NCBI RefSeq assembly: GCF_020091405.1
Contig: NZ_CP081903.1
Span: forward strand, 4,278,501-4,342,500
Source of the DNA: Bacteroides cellulosilyticus
Lineage (GTDB): Bacteria > Bacteroidota > Bacteroidia > Bacteroidales > Bacteroidaceae
Length of the DNA stretch: 64,000 nt
Direction: 5' to 3'
In this document: piece by piece, positions 36,215 to 47,300 of the stretch
How the letters are laid out: the number at the start of each line of letters is the position of its first letter
Numbering within the stretch: position 1 is the first letter of the stretch
The notes under the pieces: generated by a model
The model's input: only the letters and a program-made list of their open reading frames with translations
Told to the model about the DNA's origin: nothing
Database searches by the model: none
Program-made: the position numbers and the translations under genes

Positions 36215-37117
36215 ATGAATAAACAAGTCTTGATTAGTATTTATTTACTTCTTTTTGTTTTGCTTCCTGCAGGAGCTCAGAACTGTGAGGCAGTTCATGA
36301 TGATTGTATACAAGTTGCACATCGCTATAAAGTAGCCGTATGTGATTGGATGATTTTGAAGCGTCAGAAGATCGGTTCGTTTCAGTTGATACATGAATTG
36401 AAAGGTGATGGTGTAGAATTGGATATGGGATCTCTTGGTAAAAGGGAGATGTTCGATAATAAACTGCGTGAACCTCATTTTCAACAATTGTTTCGTGAAA
36501 CTGCCCGGAAGTTTCAACTGGAAGTCCCTTCTGTTGCCATGTCCGGTTTTTACGGTCAGTCTTTTTTAGAGCGTACTAATTATAAGGAGTTGGTTCGGGA
36601 CTGTTTGGAAGCTATGAAAGTGATGGATGCCAAAGTTGCTTTTCTTCCTTTAGGAGGAATAAAGGCAGGGTGGGAAGGAGAACCGGAGCTTCGGGCTGAA
36701 GTTGTGAAGCGTTTGAAAGAAGTGGGAGATATGGCTGCTTCCGAAGGTTTAGTAATCGGAATTGAAACCCAATTGGATGCCAAAGGTGATGTGAAGTTAT
36801 TGAAGGAGGTAGATTCTCCCGGCATCAAGATTTATTTCAAATTTCAGAATGCATTAGAGAATGGACGTGATTTGTGTAAGGAAATTAAGATTTTGGGAAA
36901 AAAGAGAATCTGCCAGATTCATTGCACGGATACGGATGGGGTGACTCTTCCTTTTAATGAGCGGCTGGATATGAATAAAGTTAAAAAGACACTCGATAAA
37001 ATAGGATGGAGCGGATGGCTGGTCGTAGAGCGTTCACGGGATAAGGATGATGTACATAATGTCAGAAAGAACTATGGGACGAATATTGAGTATTTGAAGA
37101 AGGTGTTTCAGGAATAA
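36215..37117 (+). CDS. Exported sugar phosphate isomerase/epimerase-like TIM-barrel protein
   Basis: About 300 residues from the ATG at 36215 with a signal peptide (LLLFVLLPAGAQ). The mature part shows the xylose-isomerase-like barrel: GDGVELDMGS, VPSVAMSGFYGQSF, AFLPLGG, GLVIGIETQLDA, CQIHCTDTDG and WSGWLVVERS, with His/Glu/Asp residues at strand ends that could bind a metal. Such proteins usually act on sugars inside the cell, so the signal peptide is notable; it may process a pectin-derived sugar in the periplasm. It is in front of the first susC gene, with its own promoter motif and a long hairpin behind it. Confidence 0.75.
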   Translation: MNKQVLISIYLLLFVLLPAGAQNCEAVHDDCIQVAHRYKVAVCDWMILKRQKIGSFQLIHELKGDGVELDMGSLGKREMFDNKLREPHFQQLFRETARKFQLEVPSVAMSGFYGQSFLERTNYKELVRDCLEAMKVMDAKVAFLPLGGIKAGWEGEPELRAEVVKRLKEVGDMAASEGLVIGIETQLDAKGDVKLLKEVDSPGIKIYFKFQNALENGRDLCKEIKILGKKRICQIHCTDTDGVTLPFNERLDMNKVKKTLDKIGWSGWLVVERSRDKDDVHNVRKNYGTNIEYLKKVFQE

Positions 37118-37127
37118 ATGAGGGGTA

Positions 37128-37188
37128 ATAACGAGGTAAGCGACTGAATAAATATAATATGTATTTATTCAGTCGCTTGCCTTGTTAT
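37128..37188 (+). terminator. Long hairpin after the isomerase-like gene
   Basis: A 27-bp stem with two imperfect positions (37128-37154 with 37162-37188) around a 7-base loop, 10 bases after the stop. It lacks a strong T tract. Confidence 0.65.
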
Positions 37189-37267
37189 ATAGGTTTTGAC
37201 TATTATAAGGTGGGAGAAGGGAAAATATAGAAAAGTGTTGTTAATGGATTTTTTTTAGAATAATATA

Positions 37268-37293
37268 TGAGTACGACATTTCTTGATATACGT
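37268..37293 (+). promoter_or_regulatory. ECF-type promoter motif of the first susCD operon
   Basis: TGAGTAC and CGTC with a 16-base spacer, 49 bases before the first susC ATG. This copy has G in place of A directly after GAGTAC. Confidence 0.75.
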
Positions 37294-37342
37294 CATTTAG
37301 AAAGACAAAACAATTATTAATTTGTTAACTGTTTAAATAGAA

Positions 37343-40300
37343 ATGAAAAACCTAAAAAAAAGTCCGAAACAAGATTGGGAGAGAAGTATTAGGCGTACTC
37401 CTATTATCTTAGGATTATCTGTAGCATTATGTATACCAGCTACATTTTCGTATGCCAATGTAAGTGACCTGTTTATTGGTGAATTAGTCCAGGCTATTCA
37501 GCAGGGACGTATTGTCACTGGTAGGGTTTTAGATGAAAATGGAGAACCCTTAATTGGTGTTTCCGTTTTAGTGAAAAACACGACAGTAGGCACAATTACT
37601 GACTTTGACGGTAATTATTCTTTGGAAGTTCCTTCAGATATGAATGAGTTGGTTATATCTTATATCGGATATAAAACGCAAAATGTAGCTGTTGGAAATA
37701 GTAATGAACTGAATATTAAAATGGAAGCGGATACACAAGCTCTGGACGAAGTCGTAGTTGTAGGGTATGGTGTAATGAAGAAGCGGGATCTGACAGGTTC
37801 TATTGCTTCAGTAAAATCTGATGATATTGTTAAATCACCAGCATCTAATGCGATGGAGGCATTGCAGGGACAGGTCCCTGGTTTGGACATTATACGTAAT
37901 TCGGGTAAAGCGACCTCAGGAGTTACCATTAATATTCGTGGTCAACGTTCACTGTCTGACGTAAAGGATGAGTTTGGTAACAATATAGCCAATGCTCCGC
38001 TATTTATTATCGATGGTATGCAAGGTGGTGACTTTTCGGATATTGCTCCCGCTGATATTGAATCTATTGAAGTTTTGAAAGATGCCTCCTCTACAGCTAT
38101 TTATGGTTCGCAAGGTGCTAACGGAGTAATCATTATTACTACTAAGAAAGGGGCATTGGGCAAGACTAAGTTTTCTTATAATGGTTATTTCGGTGTAAAC
38201 GGTTGGGCGCAATATCCTGACATGCTGAGTGGCGAAGATTATATGCAAGTGCGTCGTGAAGCTGCCCGTACCGGTGGTCAGTGGAGTTCTACTGTTGATG
38301 ACCAGAAACTGTTTACTGTGGAGGAATGGCAAGCTATTCAGAATGGTGAATGGACTAATTGGGTGGATGAAGTACTCCATACCGGACTTGTTCAAAGCCA
38401 TCAGGTAACGGCATCTGGCGGTACTGAGAAAACAACCGCTTTATTGTCTGCCGGATATTATCAGGAAAGAGGGTCTTTCAAGAATGACAAGATGGAAAAA
38501 TATAATTTACGTATGAATATCGAACATAAGTTAGGCAGAACTGTAAAAGTGGGAGCAACTACACAAATTACTCATTATGCGCAAGATGAACGTGCTGAAA
38601 ATGTATTGTGGCGTGCCGCGACGAATGCCCCTCTTGGTAAGGCTTATGATGAAGACGGTAAAGTAGTGGAATATCCATTGGGGAAAAATGGGCAGGTGAG
38701 TCCGTTGGTTGATGAAGCTTCGGAAATAGCAGCGAGGCATCATGTCTTGAAAACCAATTTGATAGCTAACGGCTATTTGGATTTTACTCCGATTGAAGGT
38801 TTGACCTTTCGTTCTAATTTGGGGACTAATTATGCTTTCTATCGTAAGCAGGATTTTGAAAGTTCAAGTTCTATTGATCGTTTAGGGCAATACTCATCTT
38901 CGCTCTCTAAAATAAATTCTTCTGAGAAAAGTTTTGTGAATTGGGATAATATTCTCAGTTATAATAAATCAATAAAAGAGCATACTTTTGGTGCTACAGC
39001 TTTGACTTCATGGACACAGTCTAAATATACCTCTGCATATGCACAAGGAGAAGGCCAGTTGGTTGATTCTTACTTGTGGCATAACTTGGGGGCAAATGAT
39101 AAAAGTTCTTATGTGATAGGTTCTAATTATATCCAGCATCAGACATTTTCATATGCGTTGCGTTTTAATTATAGCTATAAAGGTCGCTATATGCTGACTG
39201 TTTCTAATCGTTGGGATGGCGACTCGCGCTTGTCGAAAGGCAATAAATGGGCTAGTTTCCCTTCTGTTGCGGCTGCATGGCGTATTAGTGATGAGGCATT
39301 CCTAAGAAATATAGAAGCTTTGAGCAACTTAAAAGTACGTTTGAGCTGGGGTAAAACAGGCAATTCCGGTATTATGGCTTATGGAACCCAGTCAGGTCTG
39401 ACACCGAAAACAAATTCCGCATTTCAGGATAATGCTTATACCTACTATATATATAATGAATATGTAGGTAATGAAAATGTAGGTTGGGAAATGTCCAATA
39501 CCTGGGATTTGGGTTTTGATTTAGGACTATTTAAGAACCGTATTTCGGTTGTGGTTGATTTATATCAGACTAAGACAACAGATATCCTATTGCCTCGTAC
39601 ATTGCCCACTTCTATGGGAGGTAGTAATGCTACTCCATTCAAAATGTATCAAAACATAGGTGCGACAATGAACCGTGGTATTGAATTGTCAGTTAATACT
39701 GTAAACGTTGATAATAAAAACTTTAAATGGAATTCTACCCTTACTTTTGCTGCTAATCATGAAGAAATTACAGACTTGATTGATGGTAAAGATATTATTG
39801 GTTCAGATTCTCATATTACTACCAGTTTGTTGATAGGACATCCGTTGAATTCATTCTATCACTTTGTAAATCAGGGTGTCTGGCAAGAAGATGAAGTGGA
39901 CGAAGCTGCAAAGTATTTTAAGGATACTAAGAAAACCCAACCGTTTAAACCGGGTGATATCAAGCTGAAAGATTTGAATAATGATTTTATTATTGATGAT
40001 AGGGATGAAACATACTTGGGCAGTAAATCACCGAAATGGACTGGAGGCTTCAATAATAATTTCAGCTATAAAAACTTTGATTTGAATGTCTATATTATAG
40101 CTCGTTGGGGACAGATGATAGATTATGAATTGGCAGGATCTTATGATCCCCAAGGGAAAGGTAACTTTCCCGCATATTTGAACTATTGGACACCAGAGAA
40201 CCCGTCAAACGATTTCCCACGTCCGTCTCAGACCAATTTTTATAATTATTTGGGTTATCAGACATTGAATTACATTGACGGTTCTTATTGGAAGATTAAG

Positions 40301-40501
40301 ACTGTATCATTGGGATATACGTTACCGAAATCTTTGACATTAAAGTTTGGCGTGTCTAAACTTCGTGCATACATAACTGCCAATAATCTCTTTTCTTTTG
40401 CCAAGAATCATTTAATTCAGGATTACGATGCGGAACGTGGAGGCTCGGCTAAGGCCCCATTGCAGCGTCAGTTTATATTTGGTTTGAATCTTGATTTTTA
40501 A
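37343..40501 (+). CDS. SusC-like TonB-dependent transporter (pair 1)
   Basis: A 1052-residue outer-membrane transporter. After a long N-terminus with a signal anchor comes a carboxypeptidase-regulatory-like domain (VTGRVLDENGEPLIGVSV, residues about 58-130). Then come a TonB box region (LDEVVVVGYG), the plug (FIIDGMQGGDFSDI, IEVLKDASSTAIYGSQGANGV) and a 22-strand barrel ending FIFGLNLDF. It imports pectic oligosaccharides with its SusD partner. No STN domain is present, so this transporter is not built for direct FecR signalling. susD follows 23 bases later. Confidence 0.95.
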   Translation: MKNLKKSPKQDWERSIRRTPIILGLSVALCIPATFSYANVSDLFIGELVQAIQQGRIVTGRVLDENGEPLIGVSVLVKNTTVGTITDFDGNYSLEVPSDMNELVISYIGYKTQNVAVGNSNELNIKMEADTQALDEVVVVGYGVMKKRDLTGSIASVKSDDIVKSPASNAMEALQGQVPGLDIIRNSGKATSGVTINIRGQRSLSDVKDEFGNNIANAPLFIIDGMQGGDFSDIAPADIESIEVLKDASSTAIYGSQGANGVIIITTKKGALGKTKFSYNGYFGVNGWAQYPDMLSGEDYMQVRREAARTGGQWSSTVDDQKLFTVEEWQAIQNGEWTNWVDEVLHTGLVQSHQVTASGGTEKTTALLSAGYYQERGSFKNDKMEKYNLRMNIEHKLGRTVKVGATTQITHYAQDERAENVLWRAATNAPLGKAYDEDGKVVEYPLGKNGQVSPLVDEASEIAARHHVLKTNLIANGYLDFTPIEGLTFRSNLGTNYAFYRKQDFESSSSIDRLGQYSSSLSKINSSEKSFVNWDNILSYNKSIKEHTFGATALTSWTQSKYTSAYAQGEGQLVDSYLWHNLGANDKSSYVIGSNYIQHQTFSYALRFNYSYKGRYMLTVSNRWDGDSRLSKGNKWASFPSVAAAWRISDEAFLRNIEALSNLKVRLSWGKTGNSGIMAYGTQSGLTPKTNSAFQDNAYTYYIYNEYVGNENVGWEMSNTWDLGFDLGLFKNRISVVVDLYQTKTTDILLPRTLPTSMGGSNATPFKMYQNIGATMNRGIELSVNTVNVDNKNFKWNSTLTFAANHEEITDLIDGKDIIGSDSHITTSLLIGHPLNSFYHFVNQGVWQEDEVDEAAKYFKDTKKTQPFKPGDIKLKDLNNDFIIDDRDETYLGSKSPKWTGGFNNNFSYKNFDLNVYIIARWGQMIDYELAGSYDPQGKGNFPAYLNYWTPENPSNDFPRPSQTNFYNYLGYQTLNYIDGSYWKIKTVSLGYTLPKSLTLKFGVSKLRAYITANNLFSFAKNHLIQDYDAERGGSAKAPLQRQFIFGLNLDF

Positions 40502-40524
40502 TATATTAAAAAGAAGCAACTATC

Positions 40525-42300
40525 ATGAAATACAATAAGAAATATGTGTTTGTTACATGTGCTGCTCTGTTATTGGGCATGCAATCATGTGATTTGGAAG
40601 AATATAATCCGGCCGGAAGTACTCCGGACAATGTGTACAAGGAACAAGCTGGCTTTGAAGCTTTAGTAAATTCAGCTTATGCCTTTTGGGGTGGACAATT
40701 CTATGGGCGTGAAGACTTTGTATTGCTACTGAATGGTGGCGGCGATCTTTGGATTAATATTGCTAATTGCGGTTATGGTCGCCAAATGTCTAAATATGAA
40801 GAGTTGGCTCCTTCCGTTGGTCAGATAAAGAATACATGGAATCGTCTTTATGAGATTGTGAACGATTGCAATGCTGGTTTAGAACGCATTGATCAGGTGG
40901 ATTTTAAAGATAAAAATCTGAGGGATATCCGCTTTGGAGAATTAAGCTTTATGCGTGCTTATGCTTATTGGCATCTGGTCGAGATTTATGGCAATGTTGA
41001 CCTTAGGACGAAAGAGACTTCTGCTGAAAGTATTTCGATGAAATGCTATCGTAGCAGTTACGAGGATTTGTATGATTTGATGTTGACTGATGCGCAGAAT
41101 GCGGTTGACAACTTGCCGGTAGATCCTTATCCTGTAAAGGAAGTAGGGCGTGCTACTTTAAAGGCGGCATACGGGCTATTGGCACGTGTCGCATTGACAC
41201 GTGTTGCATACTGTGACAGCCAGGCAGATAAAGACAAATATTATAAGATTGCCGAAGATGCAGCCCAGTATGTCATTGATAATCAAAATACATTGAAAGT
41301 GACTTTGTATGACACACCTGCTGAAGTCTTCGATCCGAATAATAACAAGACTAATAAAGAAGCTATGTTTGTGGTAACTCATTCTACTGAGCCTTCTTTG
41401 AATATGCAGTCTAGTAATCCTAACCGTTTGCATATGTATTTCCATGCCAGTTATTCGGCAAGGGCAGGAATGGTGCAGAATTACGAATATGGAAATGATA
41501 AAAATGCCAAGTCGGGCAGTATGGCTATGATGCCTACACGTTATTTGTTGGAATTGTATAATGAAGATGTAGATGCTCGATACAATGCTTGGTTCCGTGA
41601 AGAATATAAACTAAATACAGCAAAAGCCTACTCCTGGACTAAAGATCAATTAGATTATTTCGAAAAACCGTCATCTATGGTCGGCCAAACTATTCAGCCG
41701 GGAGAAACAGCCTTGTTGTTTACCAAGAAGAAAATCGCTGATAAACGTAACTTACCTTACGCTGTGGTTGATATCGATGATACGTATACAGCTGATGGGG
41801 GAGTTAGTAGCAGTGCCAACTTTAATATTCACTTTCCGACATTACTGAAATATGAGGATGCAAGTTTGGAATCTAGAGGCTTGCCTACAAACTCGCAGGT
41901 TGGTGCCAATGATGTTATTACTATGCGTTTGCCTGAGATGTATTTCATTGTTGCCGAATGTGAAATAATGAAGTCCGGAGGAAACAAAGAGATAGCAAGA
42001 GCGCGCATCAATGATATACGACGGCGTGCGGCTATGCCGGGCAAAGAAGCTGAAATGGAGGTAGGAGCAGACAAAATGACTATTGACTTTATACTTGAAG
42101 AAAGAGCACGTGAGTATTGTGGTGAGTTCATGCGTTGGTTTGATTTAAAAAGAACTGGTAAACTGGTTGAGTATGTGAAAGGACATAACCCGGATATTCC
42201 CTTGATTCAATTGCATCATGCATGGCGTCCTATCCCTCAGATGTTCTTGGATTCAATTTTGAATCCGGATGAATTTGGTCAGAATGAGGGATATAATTAA
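40525..42300 (+). CDS. SusD-like glycan-binding lipoprotein (pair 1)
   Basis: A 591-residue surface lipoprotein: the signal ends LLGMQSC with the lipidated Cys near residue 22. The family's tetratricopeptide-like helices are visible (AYWHLVEIYGNVDL, FMRAYAYWHLV), as is the C-terminal block FILEERAREYCGEFMRWFDLKRTG. It captures oligosaccharide over the mouth of the SusC barrel. It lies between susC and the histidine phosphatase, all in one transcript. Confidence 0.95.
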   Translation: MKYNKKYVFVTCAALLLGMQSCDLEEYNPAGSTPDNVYKEQAGFEALVNSAYAFWGGQFYGREDFVLLLNGGGDLWINIANCGYGRQMSKYEELAPSVGQIKNTWNRLYEIVNDCNAGLERIDQVDFKDKNLRDIRFGELSFMRAYAYWHLVEIYGNVDLRTKETSAESISMKCYRSSYEDLYDLMLTDAQNAVDNLPVDPYPVKEVGRATLKAAYGLLARVALTRVAYCDSQADKDKYYKIAEDAAQYVIDNQNTLKVTLYDTPAEVFDPNNNKTNKEAMFVVTHSTEPSLNMQSSNPNRLHMYFHASYSARAGMVQNYEYGNDKNAKSGSMAMMPTRYLLELYNEDVDARYNAWFREEYKLNTAKAYSWTKDQLDYFEKPSSMVGQTIQPGETALLFTKKKIADKRNLPYAVVDIDDTYTADGGVSSSANFNIHFPTLLKYEDASLESRGLPTNSQVGANDVITMRLPEMYFIVAECEIMKSGGNKEIARARINDIRRRAAMPGKEAEMEVGADKMTIDFILEERAREYCGEFMRWFDLKRTGKLVEYVKGHNPDIPLIQLHHAWRPIPQMFLDSILNPDEFGQNEGYN

Positions 42301-42356
42301 TTGGCTATTTGTTTAGTAAATCATCAATTTGCTTTTACTTGAATTATCAACTAAAA

Positions 42357-43646
42357 ATGAGGGCTATGGAGCTTTTTAAATATTTTATAGTGTTAATGTT
42401 CTTGTGTGGAATTCATTTGAACGGCTTTGCTCAAATCACACGTGCGGCTATATTGGAAAATATAGCCCAAACAGGTGGTGTGTATTATGCCTATCCTGTG
42501 AAGGAAGCGATAGTAACTCCGGCTCCAAAAGGATATAAGCCTTTCTACATCAGTCATTATGCACGACACGGATCGAGGTGGATTCAGTCGGAACAAGATT
42601 ACAAGACTGTAGTTGATATTTTTGAGAAAGCGCATCGAGCCGGAGCATTGACTGCTTTGGGTAATGATGTCCGCAAAAGGATGGCAATAGTATGGGAAGA
42701 CGCAGAAGGGCATGGAGGAGACCTGACTTCTTTGGGGGTAAAACAGCATCGTGAAATAGCTGAAAGGATGTTTCAGAACTATCCTGAAGTTTTCAAGGGG
42801 ACTCCTGCCATGTCTGCGCGTTCCACAACCGTATTACGTTGTGTGTTGAGTATGGATGCATTTTGTGAGCGATTAAAAGAGTTGAATCCTGCTTTACGGA
42901 TTAAGCGTGAAGCTTGTGCTAAATATATGAAATATATGAATTATCATACCCCGGAAGCTGTGGAATTTGTTTCACACCAAGGAATTTGGTATGAGGAATA
43001 TAGAAAATTTAAAGAAAGTCATACTCATCCCGATCGTTTGATTACTTCCTTGTTTAGTAGTTCGGATTATATTCGTAGAAATATAAATCCCGGTGAATTG
43101 ATGTGGGGACTTTACTGGATAGCTTCCGATATGCAGAATGTTGAGATAGGGGTGGACTTCTATGATATATTTGAGGAAGATGAATTATTTGATTTGTGGC
43201 AAGTTTGTAATTATCATAATTATGTATGTGACGGTCCTGCACCTATTAATGGTGGAATAATGGTAGCAAGTGCAAAGTCATTACTTGAAAATATATTGGA
43301 CTCTGCTGATGAAGCTATTAAGTCCGAAACCAATACTGCAACATTACGTTTCGGGCATGATGGGAATATTATTCCTTTGGTAGCATTACTGCAACTGGGA
43401 GATATGTGGAAAGCTGAAACAGAACCTGATAAGTTTTATCAGACATGGTGCAATTTCAAGGTGACTCCAATGGCTGCGAACATTCAAATGGTTTTCTTCA
43501 GAAAAAAAGCATCTGATGATATTATAGTGAAGTTTATGCATTGTGAGAAAGAAGTCGCAGTTCCTATAGAGACAGATATTACTCCTTTCTATCATTGGAA
43601 AGATGTTGAAATATACTATCGTAATCTTTTAAAGAAATTGCCATAG
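42357..43646 (+). CDS. Histidine acid phosphatase-family protein (MINPP-like)
   Basis: About 429 residues from the ATG at 42357 with a signal peptide ending NGFAQ. The catalytic phosphohistidine motif is seen as ARHGSRW (Arg70, His71) and the proton donor as FGHDGNIIPL (His334, Asp335). Its size and layout match Bacteroides multiple-inositol-polyphosphate phosphatases, which strip phosphate from phytate outside the cytoplasm. It sits 57 bases after the first susD and has no promoter motif of its own, so it is co-expressed with pectin uptake. Phytate and pectin occur together in plant cell material, which may explain the pairing; that is inference. Confidence 0.85.
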   Translation: MRAMELFKYFIVLMFLCGIHLNGFAQITRAAILENIAQTGGVYYAYPVKEAIVTPAPKGYKPFYISHYARHGSRWIQSEQDYKTVVDIFEKAHRAGALTALGNDVRKRMAIVWEDAEGHGGDLTSLGVKQHREIAERMFQNYPEVFKGTPAMSARSTTVLRCVLSMDAFCERLKELNPALRIKREACAKYMKYMNYHTPEAVEFVSHQGIWYEEYRKFKESHTHPDRLITSLFSSSDYIRRNINPGELMWGLYWIASDMQNVEIGVDFYDIFEEDELFDLWQVCNYHNYVCDGPAPINGGIMVASAKSLLENILDSADEAIKSETNTATLRFGHDGNIIPLVALLQLGDMWKAETEPDKFYQTWCNFKVTPMAANIQMVFFRKKASDDIIVKFMHCEKEVAVPIETDITPFYHWKDVEIYYRNLLKKLP

Positions 43647-43966
43647 ATCGTAAGCAATAGGTTTTATGGGCATCACACATTTTCGTATATAATATGTGAT
43701 AAGAGAGGTAGGAATAGGTAAGAGGTTTATGGTTGAAATATTCTTGGTGAACAGCATTGACTTTTTGACAAATTGTATTTTTTGTAGGCTGAGAATTCGT
43801 TGTTTCCGACAGAATGCCTATGAAGGTGGAAATACGCAAATAAAAATGGGCAAGTGGTGGATTATTAATGTAATATCGAAATGATTACATTTCTTTCGGA
43901 AAGGAATGTTCCTTGAAAAGTGTGTTAATAAGAGAAAAATGTGCTGCAAGTAAGCATGTGACCGGT
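43647..43966 (+). other. Gene-free stretch upstream of the second susC operon, left part
   Basis: I see no supported gene; a 62-residue frame at 43696-43884 has no recognisable features. A sequence TGATTACA near 43881 resembles the first half of the promoter motif but lacks CGTC at the right distance. Confidence 0.4.
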
Positions 43967-44054
43967 AAGTAGTAACCCTTTTGGCCGGAAGTAGTAACCC
44001 TTTTGCCCATAAGTAGTAATGATATCACTTCTAAGTAGTAACCCTTTTTTGTAT
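43967..44054 (+). repeat. 22-bp tandem array, four units
   Basis: Units start at 43967, 43989, 44011 and 44033, each opening with AAGTAGTAA; three of four continue CCCTTTT. The array lies about 240 bases before the promoter motif of the second susC operon. The period equals that of the arrays at 35253 and 56973, but the sequence is unrelated. Confidence 0.85.
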
Positions 44055-44294
44055 AAGATGCCTGTAAAAGTGCAAATATATGCAGAAATGGCGGATTATC
44101 ATCCTTTGTTTATACACAGAATACTCTGTAATATCATTTTTTGAAATAGGGTATGTTCTTTAAAAGGTGGATATACTGTCATTATTGTTATGAACTGGGT
44201 CGTATTTCTGTTATTTTGATATTTAAGGTTTTTGTTTTTTCTCTATCAATAGAACAATAGATAGATAACTTTTCTTTTTTTATTCTTTTCAGGT

Positions 44295-44320
44295 GATTAC
44301 ATATTTTTTAGTTGTTCGTC
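44295..44320 (+). promoter_or_regulatory. ECF-type promoter motif of the second susCD operon
   Basis: TGATTACA and CGTC with a 16-base spacer, 72 bases before the second susC ATG. Confidence 0.75.
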
Positions 44321-44392
44321 CTTTATCTGTAAAATGTAGATATTGGGTCCAATCAAGAGTTTTTATATTTTTGAATTTAATTTATTGAACAG

Positions 44393-47300
44393 ATGAAAAA
44401 AGAAAAAATCTTTTCTAGAAAAACACAGAGCAGGTATCTAAGCGCTGCAAAGATTATTTGCCTCTCTTTCCTTTTTTCCGTACCAGTACAGGTTTGGGCA
44501 GAAAGCTTTGAAGATACACCTGCGTTGAATGTTGTTCAGCAACAAAAATCAGTAAAAGGTACTGTAGTGGATACGACTGGTGAGCCGGTGATTGGTGCGA
44601 ATATAAAAGCGCAAGGTACTGATACCGGTACAATTACAGACTTGGATGGAAACTTCAGTTTGGTAATTCCGGCAAGTGCTAAACTTGAAATATCATTTAT
44701 TGGATATGTCACACAAGTAGTGGCTGTGCCTGCAAATGGTATTGTAAAAATAACCTTGGCAGAAGATTCCAAACTTCTGGACGAAGTGGTTGTAGTAGGT
44801 TATGGAACTCAAAAGAAAGCGCATTTGACAGGTTCTATCTCTACGGTTAATCCCAATGATCTGAAAGAAATGCCCTATAGTAATATGGGTGCAATGCTGG
44901 CAGGTACGGTAGCGGGTTTGAACGTTAGCGGAGGTGACGGTCGTCCAGGTGTTGGAGCAACGATGACTATTCGCGATCCGTTCTCTACAGGGGTTTCAGG
45001 AAGTACCACTGCACCGATTTATGTGATTGACGGTGTTATTCAGTCGGATAATCCGCGTAACGGTATTTCAGCTTCGGAAGCTTTCAATAATCTCGATCCG
45101 AATGAGATCGAGTCCATTTCTATTTTGAAGGATGCCGCAGCGGCAGTATACGGAGCACGTGGTGCGCAAGGTGCTATCATCGTCACTACCAAGAAAGGTA
45201 GTGTAGATGGGAAACCTCGTATCAGCTACACTGGATCGGTGACTATGAATGATGAGATCTCACGTCCTAAGATGTTGGATGCATATCAGTATGGTCAATT
45301 CTGGAATGGATTTAAAGGTGCGGATGGTAACGAGTCAATCGGCAACCGAAAGAAAGATCTCTTCCAAATGGATGAGTTGGAGGCAATGAAAGGCATGAAC
45401 TATGACTGGCTGGATAAAGCTTGGTCTGCGGCCTATAGTACCAAGCATAATGTGAATATCAGTGGTGGCGGTAACAGTTCATCCTATTTCGGAAGTATCT
45501 CTTATCAGACGCAAGAAGGTAACCTGAGTATGCTGGATTATGATCGTTGGAACTATCGCGTAGGAATGAGTACAACGATGGCTAAACATCTGAAGGTGAA
45601 TTTGTCTATTTCGGGTAATTATGGCGACAGGAAGACTACTTTCAATAAGATTGGCGGAGAGAAAGATGATAACGATTATCTGGCATTGCTTACTACTCCG
45701 CGCTATGTGCCATGGTCGATAGAAAATGACAAAGGCGAAGATATCTGGCTATTGAGATATGGACCTAAAAATACTAATAGTAGCGTTCTTGGAAACTCTA
45801 ATTATTTGCGTTACAATTATTTTGCCGTTGAGGATTTAGGTAACCAAAAGCAGACTAAGACGCAAGATATGACGATCAATGGTTCGTTGGAATATGATTT
45901 CGACTGGTTGGAGACATTGAAAGGTTTGAAATTGCGTTTTAGCTATGCGAAAACCATTGGTAATACTGAGGGAAGACAATTAGGTTCTAAATATGATGGT
46001 TATTATTTTACCACTCGTGGAGGTTCCGGTAATCACCTTTATATTGACGAAGGCGCACCAAGTAATAATCTGACTTTGCCATCGAATATGAAAACCCAGT
46101 CAGTTGATAATGGAAATCGTGTATTGCGTGACTTCGACCGTACAGATAGTTATCAGGTCAATTTCCAAGCCAGTTATGCACGTGATTTCGGAAAACATTC
46201 GGTAAGCGCTATGTTTGCCATGGAAAAGCGTGAAATGAATTATGAGTTTTCTCGTATATTGAAAGAAGGTCCGCTCAATGGTGACCTTGCCAATGGTGAA
46301 ACCAATACAGCTACAGGTTCGGTAAGTTCAAGCAGCCAGACGTCGAGAAGCGAGAGCGGTGATTTATCCTATATCGGTCGTATTAATTACGCCTATGATA
46401 ACCGTTACCTGTTCGAGTTTCTGATTCGTTCCGATGCTTCAACCAAGTTTGCTCCCGACAATTATTGGGGAGTCTTCCCTTCTATTTCCGTGGGATGGAT
46501 TGTTTCAGAAGAAAAGTGGTATAAACTGGATTGGATGGATTATCTGAAAGTACGTGCTTCATTCGGTATCTTGGGACAGGATAATACAGCGGCTTGGTTG
46601 TGGCGTCAGCGATATACATATCAGGCTAATTATGGTGCAATATTTGGCACTTCACCGAGCAATAACTTAGGTTGGGCTTTGAAAACCGAGGCAGCTCCTA
46701 ACTATGATGCGCACTGGGATAAAGACTACAAATATAATCTGGGAATAGATATGAAGTTCCTGAAGAACCGTTTATCGGTAGGTATCGATGCTTATCTGGA
46801 CAAAAGAACCGATATGTTGGTAGTGCGTAGTGGTGTACCTGTAACTGTAGGCGCCAAGTCGGCGGCAGAGAATTTTGATGCGGTAGATAACTATGGTGTA
46901 GAACTGTCATTAGGTTGGCGCGATCATGTGTCTGACTTCAATTATTCTGTTCAGCTGAATGGGCAATGGCGTGATGCCCGCTATCGGAAAAAAGACTGGC
47001 CGGCTATATCAACTTACAAAGATGTCTATCGTGATGGCCCGGTTGATATGGGACAATGGGGATATGATTGTCTGGGTATGTTCCGCAATCAGGCTGAGAT
47101 TGACAAATTTGTTGCAGACAACAATATTACTCAATATATGGGCTATAAGCCGGAGCAGATTAAACCGGGTATGTTGATATACCGCGATGTACGTGGCGAA
47201 CAGAATCTGGATGGCTCATATAAAGGAGCGGACGGTATTGTAGACGATAAGGACATGATCCAACTGAGCAAAAGAAAGAGCAATCCTTACGGCATGTCTC

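Noticed and set aside
43696..43884. 62-residue open frame after the phosphatase
   Set aside because: No signal, family resemblance, ribosome-binding site or coding-like composition; probably non-coding.
43882..43910. Tenth promoter motif copy (TGATTACA)
   Set aside because: The sequence 16 bases on is AATG, not CGTC, and no gene follows at a suitable distance; the intact copy at 44295 serves susC 2.
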